Source of the DNA: Pseudaquidulcibacter sp964557085
Lineage (GTDB): Bacteria; Pseudomonadota; Alphaproteobacteria; Caulobacterales; Aquidulcibacteraceae
Reading direction: 5' to 3'
NCBI GenBank assembly: GCA_964557085.1
Contig: CAZKYS010000021.1
Span: 1 to 26,452 of the forward strand
Length of the DNA stretch: 26,452 nt
Positions within the stretch are counted from its first letter, which is position 1. Each line of letters begins with the position of its first letter. A program made the translations under genes and the position numbers. The notes beneath the pieces are model-generated. The model had not been told where the DNA came from and ran no database searches. It worked only from the letters and a program-made list of their open reading frames with translations. Shown piece after piece: positions 1 to 7,651 of the stretch.

Positions 1-2013
1 ACGTGTAACAACGCCAAGCGGAACCGCTTTTGGATCAGGTGAGCCAGCGCGGAATATGATAAGTGAAGTTCTTTCATCTCTTTGTTGCGCAGCTTCAGTT
101 TTACTTTTCGCTTCGATTTCGTCTGAATGATCTTCGGTTTCACCAACTGCTTTTGAAATTGCCGCAGGGTCGATAATCATAATCACCGAACCATCACCCA
201 AAATAGTCGCGCCAGAGAATGATTTAGCATCTGCAACCGCAGAAGATAATGGTTTAACCACAATTTCCTCTGTGTCGAATACTTCATCAACCACGATGCC
301 GAATGTCATGCCTGATTGTTGCATAACAACTACAAATTGGGTTGATTTTTCATCTTTAATTTTGGTGTTTTCGACCCCCAATGCCTCTGAAAGGTTCATT
401 AGTGGTAATAATCTGTCACGTAAGCGCAGCACACGTGCTTTGTTTAAAGTCTCCACACGATGTTCAGATGTTCCGCCGGCAGATACAAGTTCAACAACAC
501 TTAATTGTGGAATTGCAAATCTTTGATTGCCTTCACCAACCACAAGTGCAGAAACAATCGCAAGTGTTAGTGGGATTTTGATATAGAATTTAGTGCCTTT
601 TCCTTCGGTAGAAATAAGGTCAACTTCGCCGCCGATTAATTGGATATTGGTTTTAACCACATCCATACCAACACCGCGACCAGACATAGAAGTCACAGCC
701 GCCGCAGTCGAGAAGCCAGGGGCAAAGATAAAGCGGTGGATTTGTGCATCAGGCATAATCCATGCTTGCTCTTCTGAAACAAGGCCGTTTTTAATTGCTT
801 TATCCCGAATACGCGCAGTATTTAAGCCCGCACCATCATCGGTCAATTCAATAACAATGTGACCACCTTCATGATATGCATTTAGGCGAATTGTACCAGT
901 TTCAGATTTACCAGCCGCCGCACGAACATCAGGTGTTTCAATTGCGTGGTCACATGAATTTCTTATCATGTGGGTAAGTGGATCTTTGATAAGCTCTAAT
1001 ACTTGTCTATCAAGTTCGGTTGCTTCACCATCAAGAACAAGATCGATTTTCTTACCCAAATCACGAGCCGCATCGCGAACAATACGTGGTAATTTTTTCC
1101 ATGCAGAACCAACAGGCTGCATACGGGTTTTCATTACGCTATCTTGTAATTCCGCAGTAACCGATGAAAGTCGCTGTAAAGGCGCTTTAAATTCTGTATT
1201 GGTTGAATTGCGCACCATTTGCATCAATTGGTTGCGTGTCAAAACAAGTTCAGAGACCATATTCATAAGGTCTTCAAGAACATCAACATTTACACGAATT
1301 GATTGTGCTGCAACGCCCGCTGCACCTTTTGCTGCGGTGTCATCATCATCATCACGTGCACTTGCACGGCGATCCGTTGTTGAAGATCTGCGGTCAGCCT
1401 CAGGTGGTTTAACAACAATTTCTTCTTCTTTTGGTGGGAATTCTTCAACTGTTGCCGCCAAGAATGCAGCTTCTAAATCCGCTAAAGAAACTTCACCAGG
1501 TTTTAAATGGCGTCCTAAATCGGCATCCCATTTGCCTTCATTTCCTGTCATTGGAATATTTGAAGGAGCAGGTTCAGGCTCTTTAATAGGTTCAGGCGCT
1601 TTCACAACTTCTTTTTTTGCCGCAGGTGGTGCAGCTTCACCTTCTGCCGCGCGCTCTAAGGCCCCGATTAATTCAGAATCATCACCTTCAGGTTCAGCAC
1701 CTGTTGCCTCTAAATCTGCAAGGATTTCTTTGATGCGGTCAATTGATTCCAAAACTAATTGAACACTATCGGGTGTGGCAACTAATGAACCATCACGATA
1801 TTTACCAAGTAGGGTTTCACCCGCGTGGGCAACAAATTGTAATCTTGGCAATCCCAAAAATCCGCATGTTCCCTTTATTGTATGCACAAGCCTGAAAATA
1901 TTGTTTAAGGTTGCACTATCCGTCGGGTCAGCTTCAAACTGTACGAGTTGGGTGTCAACGGTCTCTAGAAACTCATTAGTTTCTGTTAAAAACTCCGCTA
2001 ATAACTCATCCAT
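1..2013 (-). CDS. cheA: Chemotaxis sensor histidine kinase CheA (partial, C-terminus beyond left edge)
   Basis: CheA autophosphorylates in response to chemoreceptors and passes phosphate to CheY and CheB at the cytoplasmic face of the membrane. I read 671 codons from ATG at 2013, preceded by an AGGA Shine-Dalgarno, to the window edge with no stop. Domains: HPt at about 1-105 with phosphoacceptor H44 in RLVHTIKGTCGF; an acidic, Pro/Ala-rich linker at about 106-235 including a DDDDD run and no clear P2 domain; dimerisation helices at about 236-300; the ATPase at about 300-480 with N-box RNSCDHAIE (351-359), DDGAG (392-396) and SGRGVGMDVV (444-453); a CheW-like P5 domain at about 482-625. From about 648 a segment reading SLIIFRAGSPDPKAVPLG looks like the start of a second CheW-like domain, as I recall from some alphaproteobacterial CheA proteins. 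Family and frame are certain; the missing end is not visible. Confidence 0.97.
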   Translation of the reverse strand, partial: MDELLAEFLTETNEFLETVDTQLVQFEADPTDSATLNNIFRLVHTIKGTCGFLGLPRLQFVAHAGETLLGKYRDGSLVATPDSVQLVLESIDRIKEILADLEATGAEPEGDDSELIGALERAAEGEAAPPAAKKEVVKAPEPIKEPEPAPSNIPMTGNEGKWDADLGRHLKPGEVSLADLEAAFLAATVEEFPPKEEEIVVKPPEADRRSSTTDRRASARDDDDDTAAKGAAGVAAQSIRVNVDVLEDLMNMVSELVLTRNQLMQMVRNSTNTEFKAPLQRLSSVTAELQDSVMKTRMQPVGSAWKKLPRIVRDAARDLGKKIDLVLDGEATELDRQVLELIKDPLTHMIRNSCDHAIETPDVRAAAGKSETGTIRLNAYHEGGHIVIELTDDGAGLNTARIRDKAIKNGLVSEEQAWIMPDAQIHRFIFAPGFSTAAAVTSMSGRGVGMDVVKTNIQLIGGEVDLISTEGKGTKFYIKIPLTLAIVSALVVGEGNQRFAIPQLSVVELVSAGGTSEHRVETLNKARVLRLRDRLLPLMNLSEALGVENTKIKDEKSTQFVVVMQQSGMTFGIVVDEVFDTEEIVVKPLSSAVADAKSFSGATILGDGSVIMIIDPAAISKAVGETEDHSDEIEAKSKTEAAQQRDERTSLIIFRAGSPDPKAVPLGVVTR

Positions 2014-2080
2014 TTTATCATTCCTACTTAAGGTTGTTTAGTGATATATGCGTTTATCAGAACCTTTTTGAACCTAGACT

Positions 2081-2096
2081 GTTAAGGCTTAACTAA
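2081..2096 (-). promoter_or_regulatory. Possible CtrA-binding site upstream of cheA
   Basis: On the minus strand the sequence reads TTAGTTAAGCCTTAAC, which is TTAG-N7-TTAAC. It is one mismatch from the CtrA consensus TTAA-N7-TTAA(C). It lies about 68 bases upstream of the cheA start, inside the 234-base gap between chpT and cheA. CtrA controls flagellar and chemotaxis genes in many alphaproteobacteria, and ChpT next door is the phosphotransferase that feeds CtrA. In AT-rich DNA such a match can arise by chance. The rest of the gap is AT-rich and shows no other clear site. Confidence 0.3.
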
Positions 2097-2247
2097 TAAG
2101 ATGGTGAAAAATGGAAATTATTTTGCAATTTGCACTGTAATTTACACTTATCGACATATTATTACGCATAAAAGTCCCAAAACTATTCTTGTGTGGGGTA
2201 TTTATTATATAAAATACTTTAAGTTGTGTAAAAATTTATCGACTTAA

Positions 2248-2889
2248 TTAACTATTCTGGCGCATGCGGGCCAAAAATGTAAGTGAGGCTTCATCTTCAC
2301 GCGCTGCAAGTTGAATTTTATGCTCTGTCGCAGTTAGGAAAGTTAAATATGGGCCAATTGTGCGCGCATCATAACCTTCTTCTGGTTTTATGCCTTGTAA
2401 CGCTTGGCGCATTTGCGGTTTCAACATTATACGTGTGCCAGTTGCGCGAATTGAAAACTCAATTATTTCTGCATTCTTTTGGCTTCTAACAAGAATTTCA
2501 CCGCCACGTGGTAAACTATCTGCTGCAACTAAAATAAGGTTAAGCAAAACACGTGCAATTGGTCTTGGGGCTTCTTGTTCGGTTGATTCCCAATTTAATT
2601 TTGCTTTTTGCGATGCGAAAAACTTAATTGCAACGCGCTTTAAATCTTCAATTAGGGCAATTCCAACACCTGCGGTTATTGAACCAAATGCTGCGCGCAT
2701 ATATTCAACTTTTGCGGTGGCATTATTTGTGCTTTCGCGTAATAAAGCGATAGCAGATTCACGCATTTCGGGTGAATTATCACTTTCCAAAACATCAAGC
2801 GCGGTGGTTAATGCCTGAATTGGTGTCGCCAAATCGTGGCAAATGCGTGAAGATATTAATGCGGTTACCGATGAAGTGTCGTTGCTCAT
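2248..2889 (-). CDS. chpT: Histidine phosphotransferase ChpT
   Basis: ChpT is a dimeric, pseudo-kinase-like phosphotransferase that relays phosphate from the hybrid kinase CckA to CtrA and CpdR in alphaproteobacteria. The 213-residue product begins MSNDTSSVTALISSRICHDL, with H18 in SRICHDLATPIQAL matching the ChpT phosphoacceptor helix. A degenerate, histidine-kinase-like C-terminal half follows; it has no intact N-box or G-boxes, as expected for this family. The frame stays open to an ATG at 2964, but that stretch (MKPRGKCFAWFFINDS) translates the terminator hairpin of the preceding gene, so I choose the ATG at 2889. The Shine-Dalgarno there is weak. Its neighbour downstream on the same strand is cheA, 234 bases away. 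Confidence 0.9.
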   Translation of the reverse strand: MSNDTSSVTALISSRICHDLATPIQALTTALDVLESDNSPEMRESAIALLRESTNNATAKVEYMRAAFGSITAGVGIALIEDLKRVAIKFFASQKAKLNWESTEQEAPRPIARVLLNLILVAADSLPRGGEILVRSQKNAEIIEFSIRATGTRIMLKPQMRQALQGIKPEEGYDARTIGPYLTFLTATEHKIQLAAREDEASLTFLARMRQNS

Positions 2890-2925
2890 AAAATCTATAT
2901 GATGTGAAATTGGTAATGAATCATT

Positions 2926-2958
2926 AATAAAAAACCACGCGAAACATTTTCCGCGTGG
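2926..2958 (-). terminator. Rho-independent terminator after the ydbL-like gene
   Basis: On the minus strand CCACGCG, a ten-base loop and CGCGTGG form a stem, followed at once by TTTTTTATT. The flanking A and T runs extend the stem. It starts about 25 bases after the ydbL-like stop and separates that unit from chpT. Confidence 0.85.
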
Positions 2959-2983
2959 TTTCAAAAATTCTAAATTTTATTTT

Positions 2984-3412
2984 TTATTGGCATTGAATTG
3001 TAATAACGTCGCCGGTTACGTCAATTTTGGCTTTATCAGTTTTGATACACCATTGACCATCTTGGTCTTTAAAATATTGACCATTTGGGGTTTTATCGCG
3101 AATTTGAACCAATGCAGAAGTCAATGCATATTTATCAACGCTTATGCCGCGCTCACGTGACATATTAATATAAACTTTTTTGCGTTCAGCATTAATTTCA
3201 TTTACCGCACGGCTAATATCAACTTGGCTTGGGGTTGGAACTTTTACAAATTCCAAATAACCAGAAACAGATTCGCCAATAACATTTGCTTTAAGCGCGC
3301 TATCTTTGATTTTTACTGATGCTTCAAGCGATGATTGTGCACTTACTGGTGCGATGATTGCCACGCTTGCAATAGCAAAACCAATAGTGGATTTAGCAAA
3401 TAATTTGTTCAT
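2984..3412 (-). CDS. ydbL: YdbL family (DUF1318) periplasmic protein
   Basis: The 142-residue product has a signal peptide (basic MNKLFAKS, hydrophobic core, probable cleavage after VSA at 25) and a DUF1318/YdbL-type body: helical NEINAERKKVYINMSRERGIS followed by an RDKTPNGQYFKDQDGQWC segment. In Escherichia coli YdbL acts in the periplasm as a chaperone-like partner of the lipoprotein YnbE, which works with the AsmA-like protein YdbH in the cell envelope. Unlike typical members, it continues about 20 residues past the GQW motif and carries two cysteines (C122, C141) that could pair. The frame opens at a TTG at 3424, but ATG 3412 has GGAGA six bases upstream and is preferred. It lies 45 bases after the ynbE-like gene and ends at a strong terminator. 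No ydbH homologue is adjacent. Confidence 0.8.
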   Translation of the reverse strand: MNKLFAKSTIGFAIASVAIIAPVSAQSSLEASVKIKDSALKANVIGESVSGYLEFVKVPTPSQVDISRAVNEINAERKKVYINMSRERGISVDKYALTSALVQIRDKTPNGQYFKDQDGQWCIKTDKAKIDVTGDVITIQCQ

Positions 3413-3457
3413 AACATTCTCCAAAGGTTGGGTTTAAACCTGCAACCAATAATGAAA

Positions 3458-3670
3458 CTAAAAAATACCAGGGTTAGCTTTTGCCGCTTGCTCAAGATCC
3501 TTTTCCATTTGGACCCTAAGATTATGTTCAATCTTCATATTGATATTAAGATTGATTTCAATCGGCTTATCGGGAACAGCAACTCTAACGGTTGGTGTGC
3601 ATGCACTTATTGCAAACATTGCACCAATTAAAATTGCCGCCTTCAAGACTTTACTATCCTTGCTAAGCAT
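3458..3670 (-). CDS. ynbE: YnbE-like outer-membrane lipoprotein
   Basis: This 70-residue protein has a lipoprotein signal peptide: MLSKDSKVLK, a hydrophobic core, then lipobox ISAC with lipidated C24. The short mature part contains PDKPIEINLNINMKIEH, the beta-strand pattern of YnbE family members, which are thought to cap or extend the AsmA-like YdbH barrel at the outer membrane. ATG 3670 has a strong AAAGGAG seven bases upstream, so the nine-residue extension to 3697 (MAYPTKEQK) is rejected, because it would translate the ribosome binding site. It is co-directional with the ydbL-like gene and probably forms a two-gene operon with it. The upstream 89-base gap to the peptidase gene contains TATAAT-like boxes but no convincing full promoter. 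Confidence 0.8.
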   Translation of the reverse strand: MLSKDSKVLKAAILIGAMFAISACTPTVRVAVPDKPIEINLNINMKIEHNLRVQMEKDLEQAAKANPGIF

Positions 3671-3759
3671 TTTTTGCTCCTTTGTGGGGTAAGCCACATT
3701 AATATAATAGTTATTTCATCTGAACGCTGAATGAATTCAAATTATATCTATTTGTTATA

Positions 3760-5061
3760 TTAGCAAACTAAAAAATCTTCGATTTCTTTTTGACCGCTTT
3801 TGCCAACACCTGATGATGCGCGATAATTTTTTTCAAGTGCTTGGCTTGCAAGCCTTTTGATATCTTCGGGCTTTATATTTTTAATTCCCATAGTAATGTC
3901 ATCAATCGAAAGAATATTATCAAGCGCGCAAATTTGATTAATCGCGGCCGATAATCTTGAAGATGAGTTTTCCAAAGACATCATTATAGAGGTTTCAATG
4001 GTTTTCTTTGCGCGCAAAAATTCGGCATCATTTGGGCCATTTATTGCCAAATCTTCAATATGACCCATGGTGCGTGATATAACTTCTTTTGCGCTTTTTG
4101 CGTGGGTTCCGGCGCTTATATTAAGGCGACCAACATCGACATAACGCTCTGGATAGCAATCAATTCCATAGACAAGGCCGCGCTTTTCGCGCAAATCTTG
4201 GAAAAGGCGTGATGCCATTCCGCCGCCTAGAATGGCGCTTAAAACCTGTGTGCCGAATGGGTCTTTGTCACTTGCCTTTGGGGCAAACATTGAAAGCACT
4301 AATTGTAATTGCTCAATTTTGCGGGTTTCAAAAATTGATTTATGCGAAATTATGCAATCATCATAAGTTTTTTGATTTTCAGGCTTTAAATGAGCGACTA
4401 AATCAATTGCCTTTTCAAGCATTTCATCTTCATCAATTGCACCGCCAAAACCAATAACAAGGTTTTTTGGGTTTCTATATTGATTGTGAAATTCAACTAA
4501 TTGATTGTGCGTTATTGCCATTAATGAGGCTTCATCACCCAAAATAGGGCGCCCCATTGCATGATTTCCAAATGTTGCAATTTGGTTCAAAACATTTGCG
4601 CGGTCTTCGGCATCGTCAAAAGCTTCGTTGATTTCATGAAGCACAACATTTTTTTCAAGCGCGAAATCATTTTCATCTAAATTCGGTTTGAATGCTAAAT
4701 CTGCACATAAATCAAAGGCAAAACCTGCTTCTTCACCAAGGCAGCGCGCATAAAACCCCGTACGCTCATAAGATGTTGAGGCGTTAAGATATATTCCGCG
4801 TGCTTCGGCATCTTCGGCAAGTTTTTGGGCGTTTCGATTACCCGCACCTTTGAAAACCATATGCTCAAGCAGGTGGGCAATACCATTTTGATTATCCGCT
4901 TCGTGGCGCGTGCCAATATTTACCCAAATGCCAATGGTTGCACTTTTTATATAGGGCAGGGGGTCAAAAATTATGCGCGCACCATTTTCAAGGCGAATAA
5001 TTTTAACCTTATTTGCGCCCTCAGATTTTATTGCGGATATAATTTTTGATGATGTTTTCAT
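3760..5061 (-). CDS. M16 family zinc metallopeptidase (pitrilysin/MPP-like)
   Basis: This is a single-chain M16B-type protease of about 433 residues, related to the mitochondrial processing peptidase beta subunit. The inverted zinc motif HLLEH lies at 63-67, and E143 sits exactly 75 residues after H67, the spacing of the third zinc ligand. The C-terminal half carries LREKRGLVYGI, the conserved Arg/Tyr pair of the substrate-binding domain. The protein therefore looks catalytically intact. No signal peptide is evident. The gene overlaps the 3' end of thrC by 41 bases. The frame is open to 5196, but those codons lie inside thrC and do not resemble the family. ATG 5061 gives a family-like N-terminus, although no clear Shine-Dalgarno precedes it; ATG 5079 is the alternative. 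No canonical start occurs after the thrC stop. thrC followed by an M16 gene is a common alphaproteobacterial order. Confidence 0.93.
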   Translation of the reverse strand: MKTSSKIISAIKSEGANKVKIIRLENGARIIFDPLPYIKSATIGIWVNIGTRHEADNQNGIAHLLEHMVFKGAGNRNAQKLAEDAEARGIYLNASTSYERTGFYARCLGEEAGFAFDLCADLAFKPNLDENDFALEKNVVLHEINEAFDDAEDRANVLNQIATFGNHAMGRPILGDEASLMAITHNQLVEFHNQYRNPKNLVIGFGGAIDEDEMLEKAIDLVAHLKPENQKTYDDCIISHKSIFETRKIEQLQLVLSMFAPKASDKDPFGTQVLSAILGGGMASRLFQDLREKRGLVYGIDCYPERYVDVGRLNISAGTHAKSAKEVISRTMGHIEDLAINGPNDAEFLRAKKTIETSIMMSLENSSSRLSAAINQICALDNILSIDDITMGIKNIKPEDIKRLASQALEKNYRASSGVGKSGQKEIEDFLVC

Positions 5062-6418
5062 TAAGTGCAAGTTTTTCATATTTCTCTGGCCTGTCAAATA
5101 GGTCAGAAACGAATTCAGGTAAATCAGGATTAATACCCAATATTTCAACAATAGATTCAGGGAATTTCGCAGGATGCGCAGTCGCCAATAAGACAATTGG
5201 ATTATCTTTGCGGCAATTTTTTATCGCATCCCAACCAACCGCAGTATGCGGGCAAATCACTTCATTGGTTTTTTCATGGCAATCTTTTACTGCCGCGCGT
5301 GTTGTTGCATCATCGGCATAAGAAGATTGAAATTCTTTGCCAATTTGCGCCAAAGTTTCAGGGGCAATATCAAATTCACGCTTTGCTTTTAATGATGCAT
5401 AGACATCATTAATTACCTGCGCGCGTGATTTTTCATCACCAAAGCTAAGTTCATACATTACGCGCTCAAAGTTTGATGGGATCTGAATATCCATAGCGGG
5501 TGAAATAGTGGCAATTGAACTTTCACCAATTTGGAAATGACCAGTTTTCATTGAAACCGCCAATGCATTATTCGCATTATTGGCAATATTAATCATACCA
5601 ATATTGGCACCAAGTTTTTTTGCAACCCAACCTGATAAAGCATCACCAAAATTACCGGTTGGAACCACATAATCAATTTTGGAATTTTTACCCAAAACCT
5701 GCGCGCTTTTAAGAAAATAAACACATTGGGCAATGATACGGGCAAAATTCACCGAATTAACCGGTGCAAGTTTTACTTCTTTTACAAAGTCTTTATCTGC
5801 AAACAGGCCTTTTAAAAGGGTTTGTGCGCCATCAAAATCGCCATCAAGAATTAAAGCATGAACATTATTGCCGTTTGATGCGGTCATAAAACGTTTTTGA
5901 ACTTCTGAAACCCGCCCATCAGGCATAAGAACGAAAAGTTCGATATTTTTTTTATTTTTAAACGCTTCAACCGCCGCGCCACCTGTATCGCCAGACGTTG
6001 CGCAAATCACCGAAAGTTTTTCACCGCGCTGTTCAAGGCAATATTCAAAAAGTGCGCCAATCATTTGCATTGCCACATCTTTAAACGCCAAAGAAGGGCC
6101 ATGGAATAATTCCATCAAATAAGTATTGGGTGCGATTTCACGGCTTGGAACAATATCTTTATGATGCCATTGTTTATCATAGGCTTGTGCACAAATTGCG
6201 CGCGCAGTTTCAATGCTTAAATCATCGCCCGCAAAGGTTTTAAGAACCACTGCGGCAACTTCATTATATGGCAAATCGGCAATTTTACCCAAAGTTTCAT
6301 CATCAAGGCGTGGCCATTCTTTTGGAACATAAAGCCCGCCATCAGGTGCAAGACCTGCAAGGATTGCATCGATAAAACCAACTTCTGGCGAATTGCCGCG
6401 CGTAGAAATATATTTCAT
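5021..6418 (-). CDS. thrC: Threonine synthase
   Basis: Threonine synthase is a PLP enzyme that converts O-phospho-L-homoserine to L-threonine in the cytoplasm. The 465-residue length and N-terminus MKYISTRGNSPEVGFIDAIL fit the long bacterial/yeast-type enzyme. The PLP lysine is K113 in HGPSLAFKD, and the phosphate-binding loop is ATSGDTGGAA. PTGNFGDALSGW and the C-terminal LATAHPAKFPE are further family signatures. Its ATG overlaps the surf1 stop in an ATGA arrangement, so translation is probably coupled. The 3' end overlaps the M16 peptidase start. It probably shares a transcript with DUF983, surf1 and the peptidase gene. Confidence 0.97.
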   Translation of the reverse strand: MKYISTRGNSPEVGFIDAILAGLAPDGGLYVPKEWPRLDDETLGKIADLPYNEVAAVVLKTFAGDDLSIETARAICAQAYDKQWHHKDIVPSREIAPNTYLMELFHGPSLAFKDVAMQMIGALFEYCLEQRGEKLSVICATSGDTGGAAVEAFKNKKNIELFVLMPDGRVSEVQKRFMTASNGNNVHALILDGDFDGAQTLLKGLFADKDFVKEVKLAPVNSVNFARIIAQCVYFLKSAQVLGKNSKIDYVVPTGNFGDALSGWVAKKLGANIGMINIANNANNALAVSMKTGHFQIGESSIATISPAMDIQIPSNFERVMYELSFGDEKSRAQVINDVYASLKAKREFDIAPETLAQIGKEFQSSYADDATTRAAVKDCHEKTNEVICPHTAVGWDAIKNCRKDNPIVLLATAHPAKFPESIVEILGINPDLPEFVSDLFDRPEKYEKLALNENIIKNYIRNKI

Positions 6419-7116
6419 TTTTTTAAACTTAATCTGCCATTTTTAATATGCAGTGCCACATAGACCGCAATTAAAGAAATGAAAAGCCCCCACCATGTTA
6501 GCGCATAGCCTAAATGGCGCCCTGGCTCGACATAAGTTGCCCCTTTTTCATCGGCATAAGGGTTGGCGCGCGGGCTCATTCCAAATGGTGACATCATAAT
6601 AGGGGTAAAATAATATTGGCTTTCATCAACTTTACCACCAACTACTTTGACCATCGCATTAATATCGGGCCAAAAGAATTTTTCGGGTGGTTTATTGTCG
6701 GGAATGAAGGCATTTGGTTTTTTTGAAAGCCGCATTACCGCAATTGTATCAACATCAGTTTTGCGGTTTAAAAGTGTTGCACCGCGTGCCATTTCTTTGT
6801 CGGCAACAAAACCATATTCAAACATTATGTTTTTGCCTTCGGTTTGCACCACGCCAAAATAGCGTTTGCCATAATTTTCATATTCGGTTGCCGCAACAGC
6901 GGTAAGGCGTGATTGTGGTGTGCCGATTATGTGAACTTTGGTAAATTCTTTTGGGTTTTTAAGCGCCAATTCTAAACTTATTGGTGCACTTGGTGGTTCG
7001 GCTTCTTTGGCAAGTTTGAATTGATATCTATGCCATTGCCAATTTCCCAACATGAATAGCACAATCAATATTGGAATTGTAAAAATGGTAAGAAAGGGAA
7101 GTGGGCGAAATTTCAT
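6415..7116 (-). CDS. SURF1 family cytochrome oxidase biogenesis protein
   Basis: The SURF1/Shy1 family protein (233 residues) is an inner-membrane factor that helps insert heme a into subunit I of aa3-type oxidase. It has the expected topology: one membrane helix at about 8-24 (ending FMLGNWQWHRYQFKL, the conserved LGxWQxxR-like motif), a periplasmic domain, and a second helix at about 206-226 preceded by GRHLGYALTWWGLF, the conserved C-terminal motif. The start is coupled to the DUF983 stop (TAATG, one-base overlap) and the stop is coupled to thrC. Its position just after the oxidase cluster supports the role. Confidence 0.92.
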   Translation of the reverse strand: MKFRPLPFLTIFTIPILIVLFMLGNWQWHRYQFKLAKEAEPPSAPISLELALKNPKEFTKVHIIGTPQSRLTAVAATEYENYGKRYFGVVQTEGKNIMFEYGFVADKEMARGATLLNRKTDVDTIAVMRLSKKPNAFIPDNKPPEKFFWPDINAMVKVVGGKVDESQYYFTPIMMSPFGMSPRANPYADEKGATYVEPGRHLGYALTWWGLFISLIAVYVALHIKNGRLSLKK

Positions 7117-7484
7117 TATTGCAAATGTTCGTAATCTTTGGCCTTGGCCTCTTTGAATTTTTTATGCACTTGCAGGGCATAAATACTAGCCTTAAATGGG
7201 CGCAAAAGCGCGATACAGACAATCAAAGTAAGCGGCGTCATAATTGCCATTAAAACCAATGGCGATAATTTAAACGCAAAAAGCAAAATCAACAAAACTG
7301 GCGTTAAAATAAAGCCCGCAATAGTCATCACAAAAAAAGCAGGGCCATCAGCGGTTTCGGCGTCTTTAAAACTTGCACCACATTTATCGCAATTGGACTT
7401 TAATTTCAAAATCCCGCCAAACAAATCCCCATCATGACAATGCGGACACTTACACTTAATTCCATCAATCAACCAAGGGGGCAT
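7116..7484 (-). CDS. DUF983 family membrane protein with zinc ribbon
   Basis: The 122-residue protein starts with a small zinc-ribbon-like module: CPHC at about 13-16 and CDKC at about 32-35. The conserved DAETADGPAFFV segment and two membrane helices follow (about 48-70 and 74-95), then a charged tail. This is the DUF983 family, regularly encoded beside ctaE and surf1 in alphaproteobacteria. The biochemical role is unknown; the context suggests a part in oxidase maturation, which is inference. The ATG at 7484 has only a weak Shine-Dalgarno. It heads the DUF983-surf1-thrC-M16 string. Confidence 0.88.
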   Translation of the reverse strand: MPPWLIDGIKCKCPHCHDGDLFGGILKLKSNCDKCGASFKDAETADGPAFFVMTIAGFILTPVLLILLFAFKLSPLVLMAIMTPLTLIVCIALLRPFKASIYALQVHKKFKEAKAKDYEHLQ

Positions 7485-7520
7485 AAAACTATCACTTACA
7501 AATATAAATCACAAATTAAC

Positions 7521-7550
7521 TTAAAAGGCTTGAAACCGAAGTTTCAAGCC
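7521..7550 (-). terminator. Hairpin terminator after ctaE with cUUCGg tetraloop
   Basis: On the minus strand a perfect ten-base-pair stem, GGCTTGAAAC / GTTTCAAGCC, closes on TTCG, giving a C(UUCG)G tetraloop, and is followed by TTTTAA. A-rich sequence precedes it, so it could also work on the plus strand. It lies about 100 bases after the ctaE stop and about 37 bases before the DUF983 start. The U tract is short (four), so read-through into DUF983-surf1-thrC is likely. Confidence 0.75.
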
Positions 7551-7629
7551 TTTTCTAAATATAATGTCAATAATTTTTTAAAACCACGTTTTTTAAAATT
7601 TATTGTCCTTGTAACTCTCGGTAAAATTA

Positions 7630-7648
7630 TTTTTGGCAAAGCCAAAAA
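7630..7648 (-). other. Small A/T-flanked stem-loop directly after ctaE
   Basis: TTTTTGGC, AAA and GCCAAAAA form an eight-base-pair stem with a three-base loop, beginning three bases after the ctaE stop. On the minus strand no U tract follows directly, so it is probably an mRNA 3' stabiliser or an auxiliary stop signal upstream of the stronger hairpin at 7521-7550. Confidence 0.45.
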
Positions 7649-7651
7649 AAT

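Noticed and set aside
272..2041. Several plus-strand open frames of 66-264 codons opposite cheA
   Set aside because: They are antisense shadows of cheA, Ser/Arg-rich with no family resemblance or ribosome binding sites; the minus-strand frame is unmistakable CheA.
2890..2964. 25-residue N-terminal extension of ChpT
   Set aside because: It translates the terminator of the upstream gene, and the family start at MSNDTSS fits better.
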